DNA of 64,000 nucleotides, from contig NZ_JABEQE010000005.1 in assembly GCF_014174375.1 (NCBI RefSeq), positions 1 to 64,000 on the forward strand, read 5' to 3'. Under the pieces are notes generated by a model, which saw only the letters and a program-made list of their open reading frames with translations, had not been told where the DNA came from and did no database searches. Positions within the stretch are counted from its first letter, which is position 1, and the number at the start of each line of letters is the position of its first letter. Positions 7,465 to 17,489 of the stretch are shown here, one piece after another. Origin of the DNA: Gluconacetobacter asukensis (GTDB lineage Bacteria > Pseudomonadota > Alphaproteobacteria > Acetobacterales > Acetobacteraceae). Both the position numbers and the translations under genes were made by a program.

Positions 7465-8967
7465 TCAGGAAGCCTTCTTCCGCGTTCCATGCCCGTTCGG
7501 TCGGCGTGTTGCGCGTCGAGGTGCTGATTCTGGTGGTGAAACCGCTGGTGATATCCCTTCAACGGGATCGCGTGGCGTGATCCGGTTCCACACATCCAGC
7601 GCTGCGATCTTGTACGCCTCAGCAAAGGTCGGGTAATTGAAGGTCGCTTCGATGAAATATTCGACGCTGCCGGCAAAATTCAGGACCGCCTGACCGATAT
7701 GGATCAGTTCGGTCGCCCCTTCCCCCACAATATGCACGCCCAGAAGCCGGTGCCCCTCCAGCGCGACGACGAGCTTCAGGAATCCCTCCGTCTTGCCCAT
7801 GATGACGCCGCGCGAGGTCTCGCGGAACCGGGCGATACCGGTCTCGTAAGGGATCTTCCGCGCCCGGGTTTCCTCCTCCGACAGGCCGACGGTGGAGATT
7901 TCGGGCACCGCATAGATGCCGTAGGGAAAGAATTTCGGCGCGGGCGGCACAGGCTGGCCGCAAGCATGGCAGGCGGCGATGCGTCCCTGTTCCATCGAGG
8001 TGGAGGCCAGTGCGGGAAAGCCGATAACGTCTCCGGCGGCGTAAATGTTCGGAATTTCGGTCTGGAACGTGATCGGATCAACCGTCAGGCGCCCGCGCGC
8101 GTCGGACGTCAGTCCGGCGGCCTCCAGGTTCAGGGCATCCGTGGCGCCCTGTCGGCCGCCTGTATAAAGCAGCAGATCCGCACGCACGCGCCGCCCGCCC
8201 TCCAGGATGGCCACGGGCTGCTCCGCTTCGATCACGATCGATTCCACCGTGCTGCCAAGGCGGAAATTGACACCGCGATCGCGCAGTTGATGCACGAATT
8301 CCTCTACGGTCTCATGGTCGATGAATTCCAGCACATGCTCGCGCTGGTCCACGATCGTCACGCGCACACCCAGCGCGCTGAAGATCGTTGCATATTCAAT
8401 GCCGATGACGCCCCCGCCGATCACGGTCAGCGAACGTGGCAGGCATGTCAGGCGCGTCATGCCGTCGCTATCGATGATATGGGCATCATCGAAAGGCACA
8501 TAGGCAGGCCGATGCGGCACCGAGCCCACGGCAATGACGATGGCACGCCCCCGCACCCACTGCTCCGTGCCCTCTTCCCCGCTGATCGACAGCGTGTGGC
8601 GATCGAGAAAGCGTGCCACCCCGTGGACCACAACGATGTCGTTGCGGGCGAACTGGTGCTCCAGCACCTCCACCTCTCCCTGGATGGTCTTGATCAGCCG
8701 CGTACTCAGATCCTGCGCGTCGATGGATTTCTTTACGCAGTAATTGTGCCCGTAGATACCGCGCTCCCGCCAGCCGGTCAGGTTCAGGATCGTCTCGCGC
8801 AACGTCTTGGACGGGATGGTCCCGGTATGAACCGACACCCCGCCCACCTGGTCTTGCCGTTCGATCACCAGCACGGAGCGCCCGAATTTCGACGCCTGGA
8901 CCGCTGCCCGCCGCCCCGACGGGCCGGAACCGATGACGATCAGATCGTAATCATACGCGATTGTCAT
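7465..8967 (-). CDS. sthA: Soluble pyridine nucleotide transhydrogenase (Si-specific)
   Basis: A cytoplasmic FAD enzyme of about 500 residues that interconverts NADPH/NAD+ and NADP+/NADH, here probably disposing of excess NADPH. The FAD-binding motif is VIGSGPSGRRAAVQA and the NAD(P) motif is VIGGGVIGIEYA. In place of the disulfide CxxxxC of related lipoamide dehydrogenases it has HTGTIPSKTLRE, which is diagnostic of SthA. The C-terminus carries an extra tail of about 35 residues rich in Pro, Arg and Ser beyond the usual end of the dimer domain. The ATG at 8967 begins just before the FAD motif, but ATGs at 9009 and 9015 are also in frame and no start has a strong ribosome site. Confidence 0.93.
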   Translation of the reverse strand: MTIAYDYDLIVIGSGPSGRRAAVQASKFGRSVLVIERQDQVGGVSVHTGTIPSKTLRETILNLTGWRERGIYGHNYCVKKSIDAQDLSTRLIKTIQGEVEVLEHQFARNDIVVVHGVARFLDRHTLSISGEEGTEQWVRGRAIVIAVGSVPHRPAYVPFDDAHIIDSDGMTRLTCLPRSLTVIGGGVIGIEYATIFSALGVRVTIVDQREHVLEFIDHETVEEFVHQLRDRGVNFRLGSTVESIVIEAEQPVAILEGGRRVRADLLLYTGGRQGATDALNLEAAGLTSDARGRLTVDPITFQTEIPNIYAAGDVIGFPALASTSMEQGRIAACHACGQPVPPAPKFFPYGIYAVPEISTVGLSEEETRARKIPYETGIARFRETSRGVIMGKTEGFLKLVVALEGHRLLGVHIVGEGATELIHIGQAVLNFAGSVEYFIEATFNYPTFAEAYKIAALDVWNRITPRDPVEGISPAVSPPESAPRRATRRPNGHGTRKKAS

Positions 8968-9092
8968 GACGCTCGGCCCCAAACGTACCCGCCACAGGGC
9001 ACCTGACATGGGCATGACGCCGGCATCGCCTGCCAGGTTGCCTTGTCATTCATCATGTGACGGCAAGCTCCACCCGCTGGCCGCCGGGCAAG

Positions 9093-9102
9093 CCCCCCCC
9101 CC
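9093..9102. repeat. C10 homopolymer upstream of sthA
   Basis: Ten consecutive C residues (G on the sthA strand) lie between the sthA start and the aldo/keto reductase stop. Such tracts are prone to slippage. This one is non-coding and about 125 bases upstream of the sthA start, so any effect would be on promoter spacing or the leader. Confidence 0.6.
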
Positions 9103-9145
9103 GAAACAGTCGGCCCTGCCCCGTATCGGTGCCGCTATCGGATAC

Positions 9146-9991
9146 TCAGAACTCCTCGTAACGGGCGGGGTCCTGATCGAAGGTCCGGCCGTCGGGCCGT
9201 GCGAGCGTCGCGATGTCCGCCATGTCTTCCGGGCTCAGTTCGAAATCGAACACCGAGAGATTTTCAATCTGCCGTACCGGGCTGGCCGCCTTGGGCAACG
9301 ATACGGCACCGAGCTGGACATGCCAGCGTAGGATCACCTGTGCCGCCGTCCGCCCGACCCTGCCGGCGATTTTCTGGATGACAGGGTCCTGCATCAGGTG
9401 ATTGGCGCGGCCAAGCGGGCTCCAGGCTTCGGTCACGATGCCCAGCGACCGGTCGAATGTCAGTTGCTCATGCTGCGGGAAATAGGGGTGCAGCTCGACC
9501 TGGTTGATGACCGGGATCACGCCGCTGTCCCCGATGATCCGCTTCAGATGCTCCGGCAGGAAGTTGCAGACGCCGATCGAGCGCACCAGCCCGCGTTTCC
9601 GCGCCTCGACCAGCGCGCTCCAGGCTTCGGAATACAGGTCCTTGCTGGGGTTCGGCCAATGGATCAGGTAAAGGTCATAGTAATCGAGCTGCGCCCGGTA
9701 GAGCGATTCTTCGACCGTCGCGATGGCCTCGTCGAAACGGTGGTGGCGGCCCGGCAGTTTCGAGGTGACGACCAGTTCATGGCGCGGCACGCCGGCCTTG
9801 CGGATCGCGGCGCCGACCGCGCCTTCATTTTCGTAATTGAAGGCGGAATCCAGCAGCCGGTACCCATTGCGGATGGCCGAGACGATCCCTTCGACGCCGG
9901 ATGAGCCGTTCAGCATGTAGGTCCCGAAGCCGATGACCGGAATGGCGCCACCATCGTTCAATTTCAGCTCGGGAACAGCGATCTTGCTCAT
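9146..9991 (-). CDS. Aldo/keto reductase (2,5-diketo-D-gluconate reductase-like)
   Basis: A 281-residue TIM-barrel NADPH-dependent oxidoreductase. The aldo/keto reductase tetrad is visible as Asp48 (LLDSAF), Tyr53 (FNYENEG), Lys78 (VVTSKLPG) and His111 (LIHWPNP). The NADPH phosphate-binding region near the end reads SLPKAASPVRQIENL. Length and motifs resemble the DkgA/DkgB group, which reduces 2,5-diketogluconate and methylglyoxal. A sugar-acid substrate would suit an acetic acid bacterium but cannot be proven. The ATG at 9991 has an AAGGAG site 7 bases upstream, so the longer open frame to 10414 is not used. It is monocistronic and divergent from the antiporter gene. Confidence 0.93.
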   Translation of the reverse strand: MSKIAVPELKLNDGGAIPVIGFGTYMLNGSSGVEGIVSAIRNGYRLLDSAFNYENEGAVGAAIRKAGVPRHELVVTSKLPGRHHRFDEAIATVEESLYRAQLDYYDLYLIHWPNPSKDLYSEAWSALVEARKRGLVRSIGVCNFLPEHLKRIIGDSGVIPVINQVELHPYFPQHEQLTFDRSLGIVTEAWSPLGRANHLMQDPVIQKIAGRVGRTAAQVILRWHVQLGAVSLPKAASPVRQIENLSVFDFELSPEDMADIATLARPDGRTFDQDPARYEEF

Positions 9992-10135
9992 TCGGAAACT
10001 CCTTGCGCGTATTAGTTCACCAGGTGGGCGGCATTCAGCCTTTCCATTCCCAACGAGGGAGCGGAAGGGCTGTTCCCCCCCCGCAGGGCCGCTGAACAGC
10101 TTGACAGGCGCACGATCACCCGGAAGGCATGATCC

Positions 10136-11392
10136 ATGAACGCCCTCGGCCTTTTTGCCCTCCTTGCGACGCTGTCCACGCTGTTCGGCATTGTCAACCA
10201 TCGGACGCTGCGCCTGCCGATGACGATCGGGGTGCTGGTGATCTCGCTGGCCGTGTCGCTGGCGATCATGGCGCTGGACCCGTTGATCCCGTCCCATGAT
10301 CTGCACCTGATCCCCCGTTCGTTGCTGGGGGCGATCGACCTGCCCAGGACATTGCTGGACGGCGCACTGTCGTTGCTGCTGTTTGCCGGAGCGATGCAGG
10401 TCGATCTGAACCATATGTTCTCGCGCATCGCGTCCGTCGCTGCCCTGGCGGTGCTGGGCACTGTCTTCGCGGTCGGGCTGCTGGCCGTGTCCGCCTGGTG
10501 TGTCTTCCCGCTGTTCGGGCCGCCGGTGCCGTTCGTGTGGTGCGTGGTGCTGGGTGCGATCCTGGCGCCGACCGACCCGGTATCGGTCGTGGGCATGCTG
10601 CGGCGGCTGGGGCTGCCGGCGCCGCTACAGGCAATCTTCGCCGGGGAAAGCCTGTTCAACGACGGCGTCGGGGTGGTGATCTTTGGTGTCATGATCGGGC
10701 TGGCGACCGGCGACACCGCTTCCCTGTCGGCAGCCGATATCGCGACCCGCTTCCTGCTTCAGGCCGTCGGCGGCGGCCTGCTGGGTGCGCTGACGGGCTG
10801 GATCGCGCTGCGCCTGGTCCGGGGCGTCGATGATGCGCATATCGACCTTCTGGCCACGCTTGCCCTGGCCTCGGGCACATTCGCGCTGGCCGACCACCTG
10901 CACCTGTCCGGGCCGATCGCCGTGGTCGTGGCCGGCATGAGCCTGGGCACGCGCTACGGCCACGCTGCGATACAGGACCATTCGCGCACCGAGCTTCTGG
11001 CATTCTGGTCCATGGTCGACGAGATGCTGAACGTCCTGCTCTTCCTGCTGATCGGTTTCGAAATCCTCGAGGTCACGCCACACCTTTCCTCTCTTCTGGC
11101 GACGCTGGCCATCATTCCGCTGTCGATTGCCGCGCGCGGACTCAGCGTGCTGGGCGCGACGCTGCCGGTCTATCTCCGCAACCGCGATCGCTGGCGGGCA
11201 CTGGTCGTTCTGACATGGGGCGGCTTGCGGGGCGGGATTTCGGTCTCGCTGGCGCTCGGCCTGCCGGCCGGGGCGTTGCGCGACACGCTGCTGCCCGTCT
11301 GTTACGGGGTCGTGGTGTTCACCATCCTCGTCCAGGGACTGACGATGGAACGTGTGGTCGGACGCCTGTTCCGCCGCGGCGGAACAGGATGA
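10136..11392 (+). CDS. CPA1-family sodium/proton antiporter (NhaP type)
   Basis: A 418-residue integral inner-membrane protein with about 12 hydrophobic segments. Family motifs are LLLFAGAMQVDL, the ion-binding LAPTDPVSV (around residue 145) and IFAGESLFNDGVGVVIF (around residue 170), and a late WGGLRGGISVSLALGL. These are typical of NhaP/CPA1 exchangers. It has no long cytoplasmic C-terminal regulatory domain. The gene converges on kdpE with no intergenic base: its TGA ends at 11392 and kdpE's stop begins at 11393. Beside the Kdp system it suggests a cation/pH homeostasis cluster, which is an inference from position. Confidence 0.9.
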   Translation: MNALGLFALLATLSTLFGIVNHRTLRLPMTIGVLVISLAVSLAIMALDPLIPSHDLHLIPRSLLGAIDLPRTLLDGALSLLLFAGAMQVDLNHMFSRIASVAALAVLGTVFAVGLLAVSAWCVFPLFGPPVPFVWCVVLGAILAPTDPVSVVGMLRRLGLPAPLQAIFAGESLFNDGVGVVIFGVMIGLATGDTASLSAADIATRFLLQAVGGGLLGALTGWIALRLVRGVDDAHIDLLATLALASGTFALADHLHLSGPIAVVVAGMSLGTRYGHAAIQDHSRTELLAFWSMVDEMLNVLLFLLIGFEILEVTPHLSSLLATLAIIPLSIAARGLSVLGATLPVYLRNRDRWRALVVLTWGGLRGGISVSLALGLPAGALRDTLLPVCYGVVVFTILVQGLTMERVVGRLFRRGGTG

Positions 11393-12082
11393 TCACGGAT
11401 CAGTGACGACCAGACGATAGCCGATCCCGGTTTCCGTCACGATATGGGCCGGCCGTTCGGGATCGGCTTCCAGCTTCTGTCTGATCTGGCGGATATAGAC
11501 CCGCAATTGCTGCACGTCGCCGCCCGCCCCCCAGAGCTGGCCGAGGATATGCCGGTGGGTCAGCACGCGGCCGGCATGCTGCACCAGCAGTCGCATGATG
11601 TCCCATTCGCGCGGCGACAGCCTGATTTCCTGCCCATCGCGGAATATATGCCGCCGCACAAGATCGACGCTCAGATCGCCTGAGACGAAGATCGGCGCTG
11701 TCCCCTCCTTTTGTAAGCCGTGACGCAGCGCCGTACGCAGCCGGGCGACCAGTTCGGCCATGCTGAATGGCTTGGTGACATAATCGTCCGCTCCGAGTTC
11801 CAGCGCGGCCACTTTGCCGCGTTCGTCCCCGCGCACCGACAGCACGACGATCGGCAGGCTCGACCCGCCGCCGCGCAGGCGGCGGATGACCTCCATCCCG
11901 TCCATGTCCGGCAGGCCGAGATCCAGCAGCATGATGTCCGCCCTGCCCTCGCGCGCCTGTTCCAATCCCGACGCGCCGGTTTCGGCCTCCATGGTCCGCC
12001 AGGATTGTGCGCCCAGACTGGTCCGCAGCAGGCGCCGGATCGCGGGCTCGTCATCCACGATCAGCACGCATGGGTCGCTCAT
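11393..12082 (-). CDS. kdpE: KdpE response regulator
   Basis: A 229-residue OmpR/PhoB-type regulator. The receiver domain has the acidic pair DDE near residue 10, the phosphoacceptor Asp54 in IMLLDLGLPDMDG, and the switch Lys in DDYVTKPFSM. The C-terminal winged helix (LSPREWDIMRLLVQHAGRV) ends in a typical VRxIRxKLE variant, YIRQIRQKLEADPERP. Phosphorylated KdpE activates kdp transcription under K+ limitation or osmotic stress. Its ATG overlaps the end of kdpD by 4 bases, so the pair is translationally coupled. Confidence 0.96.
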   Translation of the reverse strand: MSDPCVLIVDDEPAIRRLLRTSLGAQSWRTMEAETGASGLEQAREGRADIMLLDLGLPDMDGMEVIRRLRGGGSSLPIVVLSVRGDERGKVAALELGADDYVTKPFSMAELVARLRTALRHGLQKEGTAPIFVSGDLSVDLVRRHIFRDGQEIRLSPREWDIMRLLVQHAGRVLTHRHILGQLWGAGGDVQQLRVYIRQIRQKLEADPERPAHIVTETGIGYRLVVTDP

Positions 12083-14766
12083 GGGGCTTTTTCCTCCGAC
12101 AGGGGGAAAGATATCATGAATTCGGCGCCGCTCCGACCGTGACGGTTGCCGGCCCCGATCATGCCCCCCATCGCCTCGATGAAGCCGCGCGCGATCGCCA
12201 GCCCCAGCCCGGTTCCCGGCCGCGACCGGTCGGCGGCGTGCAGGCGGGCGAATTTACTGAAGACCCGGTCGGGGTCCTGTACGGGCAGTCCGGGCCCCTC
12301 GTCGCGCAAGCGTACATGCAGGCGACCATTCACGCGGGCGACGTCGATCTCGATCCGTGTGCCCGGCGGTGTGTATTTCGCAGCATTGTCCAGCAGGTTG
12401 AACAGGGCCTGTTCCAGAAGAACATCGTCCAGCGGCAGCAATGGCAGATCCCGATCGATCTGAAGCGTGACCGTATGCCGGACGAGCATCCGTGCCGCAC
12501 GCGCCAGCGCGCTGCCCACGACCTCGCCGACATCGACCTGCTCTCTTCGTGGCGCCAGCCCCCCGGCTTCCAGCCGCGTCATATCCAGCAGGTTAGCCAC
12601 AAAGCGATTCAGGCGTTCCGCCTCGTCGCGGATGGTGGCGATCAGATCGTGGCGGTCTTCGGCCGACAGCAATGCGTCATAGCTGTCAAGGCTGGATGCT
12701 GCCCCCAGGATCGAGGCCAGCGGCGTGCGCAGATCATGCGAGATCGAGGTCAGCAGGGCGCCACGCAGCTTCTCGGTTTCGGCATGCAGGCGGGCGCGGT
12801 CCAGATCCTCGGCCAGTGTGATGCGCTCGATCGCCACAGCTGCCTGATCGCCCAGTGCATCGAGCAGTCTCTGCTGTTCGGGGTCCAGCAGCGGGCCGGA
12901 CCGGTCGGCATCCAGGCCGATCACCGCGACGGGCCCGTGCCCGGTACGCAGCGGTACGAACAGCCGGCGCGCGCCGGGAAGATTATCGGAATCCCGCCCC
13001 GCCGTGCGATCGTGGCGCCAAGCCCAGGTCGCCGCCGCCAGATCAGACGGACCCAACGCCTCGCCCGGTATGTAGGACGCTGTGACATGCAGCGCGTCGC
13101 CACCTGGCAGCAGGATGACCGCGTTCATATCCAGCATCGTCGCAATCTGGTGGCAGGTGGTCCACAGCAGCTCGTCCATCGTGACGATACCGGCCAGCTT
13201 GCGGCTGAACTGGTACAGCGCTTCGGTGATTTCGGCCCGATGGCGGGCGACGACGGCCTGGCTGCGCACGCGCGCGCCCAGATGGCTGGCGATGACCGAC
13301 GTGGCGAAGAAGAAGACCAGGGCAACGACATTATCCGGTGCCACGATGGTGAACGTATAGAGCGGCGGCAGGAAGAAGAAATTGAAGCACAGCATCGCCA
13401 GGACGGAAGCCCAGAGAGAGGGCCATAACCCGTTCGCCACCGCCACCCAGAGGATGCCCGTCAGGAACACCAGCGAGACATTGTTCACCGCCAGCCCCTG
13501 CCGCAGCGCCATCGCCACCCCCAGGGCCATGGCGATGATGCCGGAACCGGACAGGAATGGCCCGATACTGCGCTTTACCCTCGGGGGGGCCGCGCCCGGT
13601 TCGGCCTCATCGTCCGATGCGGCGCGCACCACATGGATCGGGATCTGTCCGTCCGACTGGATCAACTGACCGGTCGTCGAACGCCATGCCCAGGGAAAGA
13701 CCCAGTCGAGCCACGGAAGAGGCGTGGGGCGTCCGGCAATGATCTGCGTGACATTATGCGTCCGTGCATAGGCCAGGGCATCAGCCGCCACATCCTGTCC
13801 AGGAATCGTGACGGTTTCAGCCCCCATCGACTGTGCCAGATGCATGCGCGCGGCCATGCCGGCGCGGGCGTCGTTACCGATATCGCGGTTGGTTTCGACA
13901 TGCAGCACGATCCATGGAGCATGGAAACGATCGGCCAGCCGCTTGGCGTAGCGCAGCAGGCTGGCGTCACGGTCCTGCAGCGTCAGGCAAACCATGATGC
14001 GTTCGCCGGCCGCCCAAGGCCCGGCGATCGCATTGGCCTTCATATGGTCGACCAGCTGGGCATCGACCTGCTGGGCAGTCTGGCGCAAGGCCAGTTCGCG
14101 CAACGCCGTCAGGTTTCCCGGCGAGAAATAATGCAGCATCGCCCGCCCGGCGGTCTGCGGGGCATAGATCTTGCCGTCGCGCATACGTTGCAACAGGTCG
14201 GTGGGAGTCAGGTCGATCAGTTCGATCTCGTCCGCGCGGTTCAGCACTGTGTCGGGCACGGTCTCGCGCACCCGGACATGGGTGATGCTGGCGATGACGT
14301 CATTCAGGCTTTCCAGATGCTGGATATTGACCGTGCTGAGAACGTCGATCCCCGCCTCCAGCAATTCCTCGACATCCATCCAGCGTTTGGGGTGGCGCGA
14401 TCCCGGCACGTTTGTATGCGCCAGTTCGTCAACCAGGACGATCCGTGGATGGCGCGCCAGGATCGCGTCCAGGTCCATTTCCCATAATGTTTGGCCACGA
14501 TAAGGCACCGCGCGGCGGGGAACGCTTTCCAGCCCTTCAAGCAGAGCGGCGGTTTCCGGACGGTCGTGTGTTTCCACCAGCCCCACCACGACATCGCTTC
14601 CGTCGCGCGCCATCTGGTGCGCAACGGTCAGCATCTCGAACGTCTTGCCCACCCCCGGTGCCGCGCCGAGGAATATCTTCAGATGACCGCGCTGCCGCGT
14701 CCCGGTCAGTTTTTCCGTCTGCCGCAGCAGGGCGTCCGGATCGGGGCGGTCAGTCCGGTCATCCAT
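12079..14766 (-). CDS. kdpD: KdpD osmosensitive K+ sensor histidine kinase
   Basis: An 895-residue inner-membrane sensor kinase. Domains in order are an N-terminal KdpD domain with Walker A GAAPGVGKTFEML and DELAHTNVPGSRH, a universal-stress-like domain (residues about 250-370), a DUF4118 membrane domain with four hydrophobic segments (about 405-500), a GAF region, and the HisKA domain with phospho-acceptor His677 in SISHDLRTPLASIL. The ATPase N-box (FNLLDNAAKYTPP) and G-box (GTGLGLAIARGF) follow. The length matches E. coli KdpD (894). It starts 2 bases after kdpC and overlaps kdpE, completing a kdpFABCDE operon. Confidence 0.97.
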   Translation of the reverse strand: MDDRTDRPDPDALLRQTEKLTGTRQRGHLKIFLGAAPGVGKTFEMLTVAHQMARDGSDVVVGLVETHDRPETAALLEGLESVPRRAVPYRGQTLWEMDLDAILARHPRIVLVDELAHTNVPGSRHPKRWMDVEELLEAGIDVLSTVNIQHLESLNDVIASITHVRVRETVPDTVLNRADEIELIDLTPTDLLQRMRDGKIYAPQTAGRAMLHYFSPGNLTALRELALRQTAQQVDAQLVDHMKANAIAGPWAAGERIMVCLTLQDRDASLLRYAKRLADRFHAPWIVLHVETNRDIGNDARAGMAARMHLAQSMGAETVTIPGQDVAADALAYARTHNVTQIIAGRPTPLPWLDWVFPWAWRSTTGQLIQSDGQIPIHVVRAASDDEAEPGAAPPRVKRSIGPFLSGSGIIAMALGVAMALRQGLAVNNVSLVFLTGILWVAVANGLWPSLWASVLAMLCFNFFFLPPLYTFTIVAPDNVVALVFFFATSVIASHLGARVRSQAVVARHRAEITEALYQFSRKLAGIVTMDELLWTTCHQIATMLDMNAVILLPGGDALHVTASYIPGEALGPSDLAAATWAWRHDRTAGRDSDNLPGARRLFVPLRTGHGPVAVIGLDADRSGPLLDPEQQRLLDALGDQAAVAIERITLAEDLDRARLHAETEKLRGALLTSISHDLRTPLASILGAASSLDSYDALLSAEDRHDLIATIRDEAERLNRFVANLLDMTRLEAGGLAPRREQVDVGEVVGSALARAARMLVRHTVTLQIDRDLPLLPLDDVLLEQALFNLLDNAAKYTPPGTRIEIDVARVNGRLHVRLRDEGPGLPVQDPDRVFSKFARLHAADRSRPGTGLGLAIARGFIEAMGGMIGAGNRHGRSGAEFMISFPLSEEKAP

Positions 14767-14768
14767 AT

Positions 14769-15389
14769 CTACTGTACCGCATCGAGGGCGAGGTTGAGCG
14801 CCAGCACGTTGACATGGGGCTCACCCAGCCAGCCCATCATCGGTTGCCGGATCATCTGCACCACCAGGCCACGCACGCGCATCTCGGGCAGATGGCGGGC
14901 CAGGGCCACACGACGCACCTGAAAGAACGCGGCCTCGGGCGAGATGTCGGGGTCCAGCCCGCTGGCCGATGTCGTCACGAGGTCGGCCGGGATCTTCCAC
15001 CCCTCGCGGATCGCATCGGGATTGTCGGCCCCGATCGCCACCGCGCCGGCGCTGACCCGCGCGACAAGGGCCCGGGAGGTCGGCCCGAGATTGGAGCCCA
15101 CGGACGCCGCTGCGTTATAGGGCGTCGGCACCGATTTCGATGGATCGGCCGGGTCAACGCCGCTGGTCGCCGAGGGGCGTGGATGGAAATAGCGGTCGGA
15201 CGTGAAGTTCTGGCCGATCAGGGCCGAGCCGACCGGATGGCCGTCGCGGATGATGATGCTGCCCTGAGCCTGATGCGAAAACACCAGATTGGCGACCGCC
15301 GTCAGGCCAAGCGGATAGGCCAGCCCGGTCAGGACCGACAGAAGAGCGAACAGGACCAGTGCGGGACGGATATGACGTATCATGGTCAT
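14769..15389 (-). CDS. kdpC: K+-transporting ATPase subunit KdpC
   Basis: A 206-residue subunit of the KdpFABC pump. It has one N-terminal membrane helix (PALVLFALLSVLTGLAYPLG) and a large extracytoplasmic domain. The family motifs IGQNFTSDRYFHPRPSATS and TTSASGLDPDISPEAA are clear, and the second includes the conserved SGLDPHIS-type stretch. The ATG at 15389 is chosen because GAGG lies 5 bases upstream; a second ATG 6 bases downstream is also possible. It begins 7 bases after the kdpB stop. Confidence 0.95.
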   Translation of the reverse strand: MTMIRHIRPALVLFALLSVLTGLAYPLGLTAVANLVFSHQAQGSIIIRDGHPVGSALIGQNFTSDRYFHPRPSATSGVDPADPSKSVPTPYNAAASVGSNLGPTSRALVARVSAGAVAIGADNPDAIREGWKIPADLVTTSASGLDPDISPEAAFFQVRRVALARHLPEMRVRGLVVQMIRQPMMGWLGEPHVNVLALNLALDAVQ

Positions 15390-15396
15390 GTTATCC

Positions 15397-17472
15397 TCAT
15401 ACAAGACCAAAGCTGGCGACCAGCATGTCGATCAGCTTGATGCCGACGAAGGGGGCAACCAGCCCACCCAGGCCGTAGACGAGAAGATTGCGCCGCAGCA
15501 GCGCCTCGGCGCCCACAGGCCGGTAATGCACGCCCCGCAGCGCCAGGGGAATCAGCGCGACGATGATCAGCGCGTTGAAGATGATCGCAGACAGGATCGC
15601 GCTTTGCGGCGTGACCAGATGCATGATGTTGAGCGCCCCCAACTGCGGATAGAAGCCGATGAACATCGCCGGGATGATCGCGAAATATTTCGCGACATCA
15701 TTGGCGATGGAGAAAGTCGTCAGCGCGCCCCGGGTCATCAGCAACTGCTTGCCGATCCCCACGATCTCGATCAGCTTGGTCGGGTCGCTGTCCAGATCGA
15801 CCATGTTTCCTGCCTCGCGCGCCGCCATGGTGCCGGTATTCATCGCCACGCCCACATCGGCCTGGGCCAGGGCGGGCGCGTCGTTCGTGCCGTCGCCGCA
15901 CATCGCCACCAGCTTGCCGTCTGCCTGTTCCTTGCGGATCAGCGCCAGCTTCGCCTCGGGTGTCGCCTGGGCCAGGAAATCGTCTACCCCGCTTTCCGCC
16001 GCGATCGCCGCCGCCGTCAGCGGGTTGTCGCCGGTGATCATCACGGTGCGGATCCCCATCCGGCGCAGTTCGGCGAAGCGCTCTCGGATGCCGCCCTTCA
16101 CCACGTCCTTCAGATGCACCACGCCCAGCAGGCGCCCGCCATCGACCACGGCCAGCGGGGTACCGCCGCCACGGGCGACAGTTTCGGCGATGTCGCGCAG
16201 CGCACGTTCGGCTGGTCCCGGCGGCACGGTGGCCAGCACGCTGTCCACCGCGCCCTTGCGGATCTGGCGGGTCCCGATGTTGACGCCGCTCATACGCGTC
16301 TGGGCGGTGAAAGGCACGAAATGCGCGTCCAGCGCATGCATCTCCCGACCGCGAATGTCGAAGCGCTCCTTGGCCAGCACGACGATCGACCGGCCTTCCG
16401 GCGTCTCGTCCGCCAGCGAGGCAAGTTGCGCGGTATCGGCCAGCTCCCGCGCCATGATCCCTGGCACCGGTATGAAATCGGCCGCCTGGCGATCGCCGAT
16501 GGTGATCGTCCCGGTCTTGTCCAGCAGCAGCGTATCGACATCACCCGCCGCCTCTACCGCACGTCCTGACATGGCCAGCACGTTGAAACGGATCAACCGG
16601 TCCATGCCCGCAATGCCGATCGCGGACAGAAGGCCGCCGATGGTCGTGGGAATAAGCGTCACAAACAGCGCAACCAGGATCAGCACGCTGATATGCCCAC
16701 CCGCGTAGGCGGCGAAGCTGGGGATGGTCGCGACCGCGAAGATGAAGATCAGCGTCATGCCCGCCAGCAGGATCGTCAGCGCGATCTCGTTCGGTGTCTT
16801 CTGCCGCTGCGCCCCTTCGACCAGCGCAATCATCCGGTCCAGGAACGTCGATCCCTGGGCGGCGGTGATCCGCACGATGATCCAGTCGGACAGCACGCGG
16901 GTACCTCCGGTCACCGCCGAACGATCGCCGCCACTCTCGCGGATCACGGGCGCGGATTCGCCCGTGATCGCAGATTCGTCGACCGAGGCGATGCCGTCGA
17001 TCACCTCTCCGTCGCTCGGGACGAAATCGCTGGCTTCCACCAGTACGACATCACCGGGTTGCAGTTCCGGCGCCGGAATCTGCTGGTACAGGCCCAGCCG
17101 CGTATAGGCGCCCATGTCATTGGCCAGGAGCCGCCTGGCCCGTGTTTCGGTGCGGGTACGGCGCAGGCTGTCGGCCTGCGCCTTGCCGCGCCCTTCGGCA
17201 ATGGCTTCGGCGAAATTGGCGAACAGCAGCGTGAACCACAGCCACAGATTGATCTGGATCGCGAAGCCGGGCTGCGGGGCATGGGTCAGCAGGTCGCGTA
17301 CCAGCAGGATCGTGGTCAGGATCGTCACGATCTCGACCACGAACATCACGGGATTGCGCCACATGATTCGGGGATCGAGTTTGCGAAAGCTCTCGACGAT
17401 TGCAGGCAGGATCAGGTCAGCCCGCCTCAGGCTGCCCTGCTGCGCCGACGAATGGGAGGAATGGGTGTTCAT
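15397..17472 (-). CDS. kdpB: K+-transporting P-type ATPase subunit KdpB
   Basis: The 691-residue catalytic subunit of the Kdp pump. P-type hallmarks are present: the actuator-domain TGES motif (AITGESAPV), the phosphorylated Asp318 in [12 protein letters not shown], and the hinge motif [12 protein letters not shown]. About seven membrane segments flank these domains. The frame stays open upstream to 17916 inside kdpA, but the ATG at 17472 gives the family length and lies 17 bases after the kdpA stop. It hydrolyses ATP to drive K+ that enters through KdpA. Confidence 0.97.
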   Translation of the reverse strand: MNTHSSHSSAQQGSLRRADLILPAIVESFRKLDPRIMWRNPVMFVVEIVTILTTILLVRDLLTHAPQPGFAIQINLWLWFTLLFANFAEAIAEGRGKAQADSLRRTRTETRARRLLANDMGAYTRLGLYQQIPAPELQPGDVVLVEASDFVPSDGEVIDGIASVDESAITGESAPVIRESGGDRSAVTGGTRVLSDWIIVRITAAQGSTFLDRMIALVEGAQRQKTPNEIALTILLAGMTLIFIFAVATIPSFAAYAGGHISVLILVALFVTLIPTTIGGLLSAIGIAGMDRLIRFNVLAMSGRAVEAAGDVDTLLLDKTGTITIGDRQAADFIPVPGIMARELADTAQLASLADETPEGRSIVVLAKERFDIRGREMHALDAHFVPFTAQTRMSGVNIGTRQIRKGAVDSVLATVPPGPAERALRDIAETVARGGGTPLAVVDGGRLLGVVHLKDVVKGGIRERFAELRRMGIRTVMITGDNPLTAAAIAAESGVDDFLAQATPEAKLALIRKEQADGKLVAMCGDGTNDAPALAQADVGVAMNTGTMAAREAGNMVDLDSDPTKLIEIVGIGKQLLMTRGALTTFSIANDVAKYFAIIPAMFIGFYPQLGALNIMHLVTPQSAILSAIIFNALIIVALIPLALRGVHYRPVGAEALLRRNLLVYGLGGLVAPFVGIKLIDMLVASFGLV

Positions 17473-17489
17473 CGCAGGAAATCCACCAG

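Noticed and set aside
5274-7465. Genomic island inserted at tRNA-Gln
   Set aside because: No integrase, no repeated 3' end of the tRNA and only the housekeeping comM inside. The inverted repeat is kept as an observation only.
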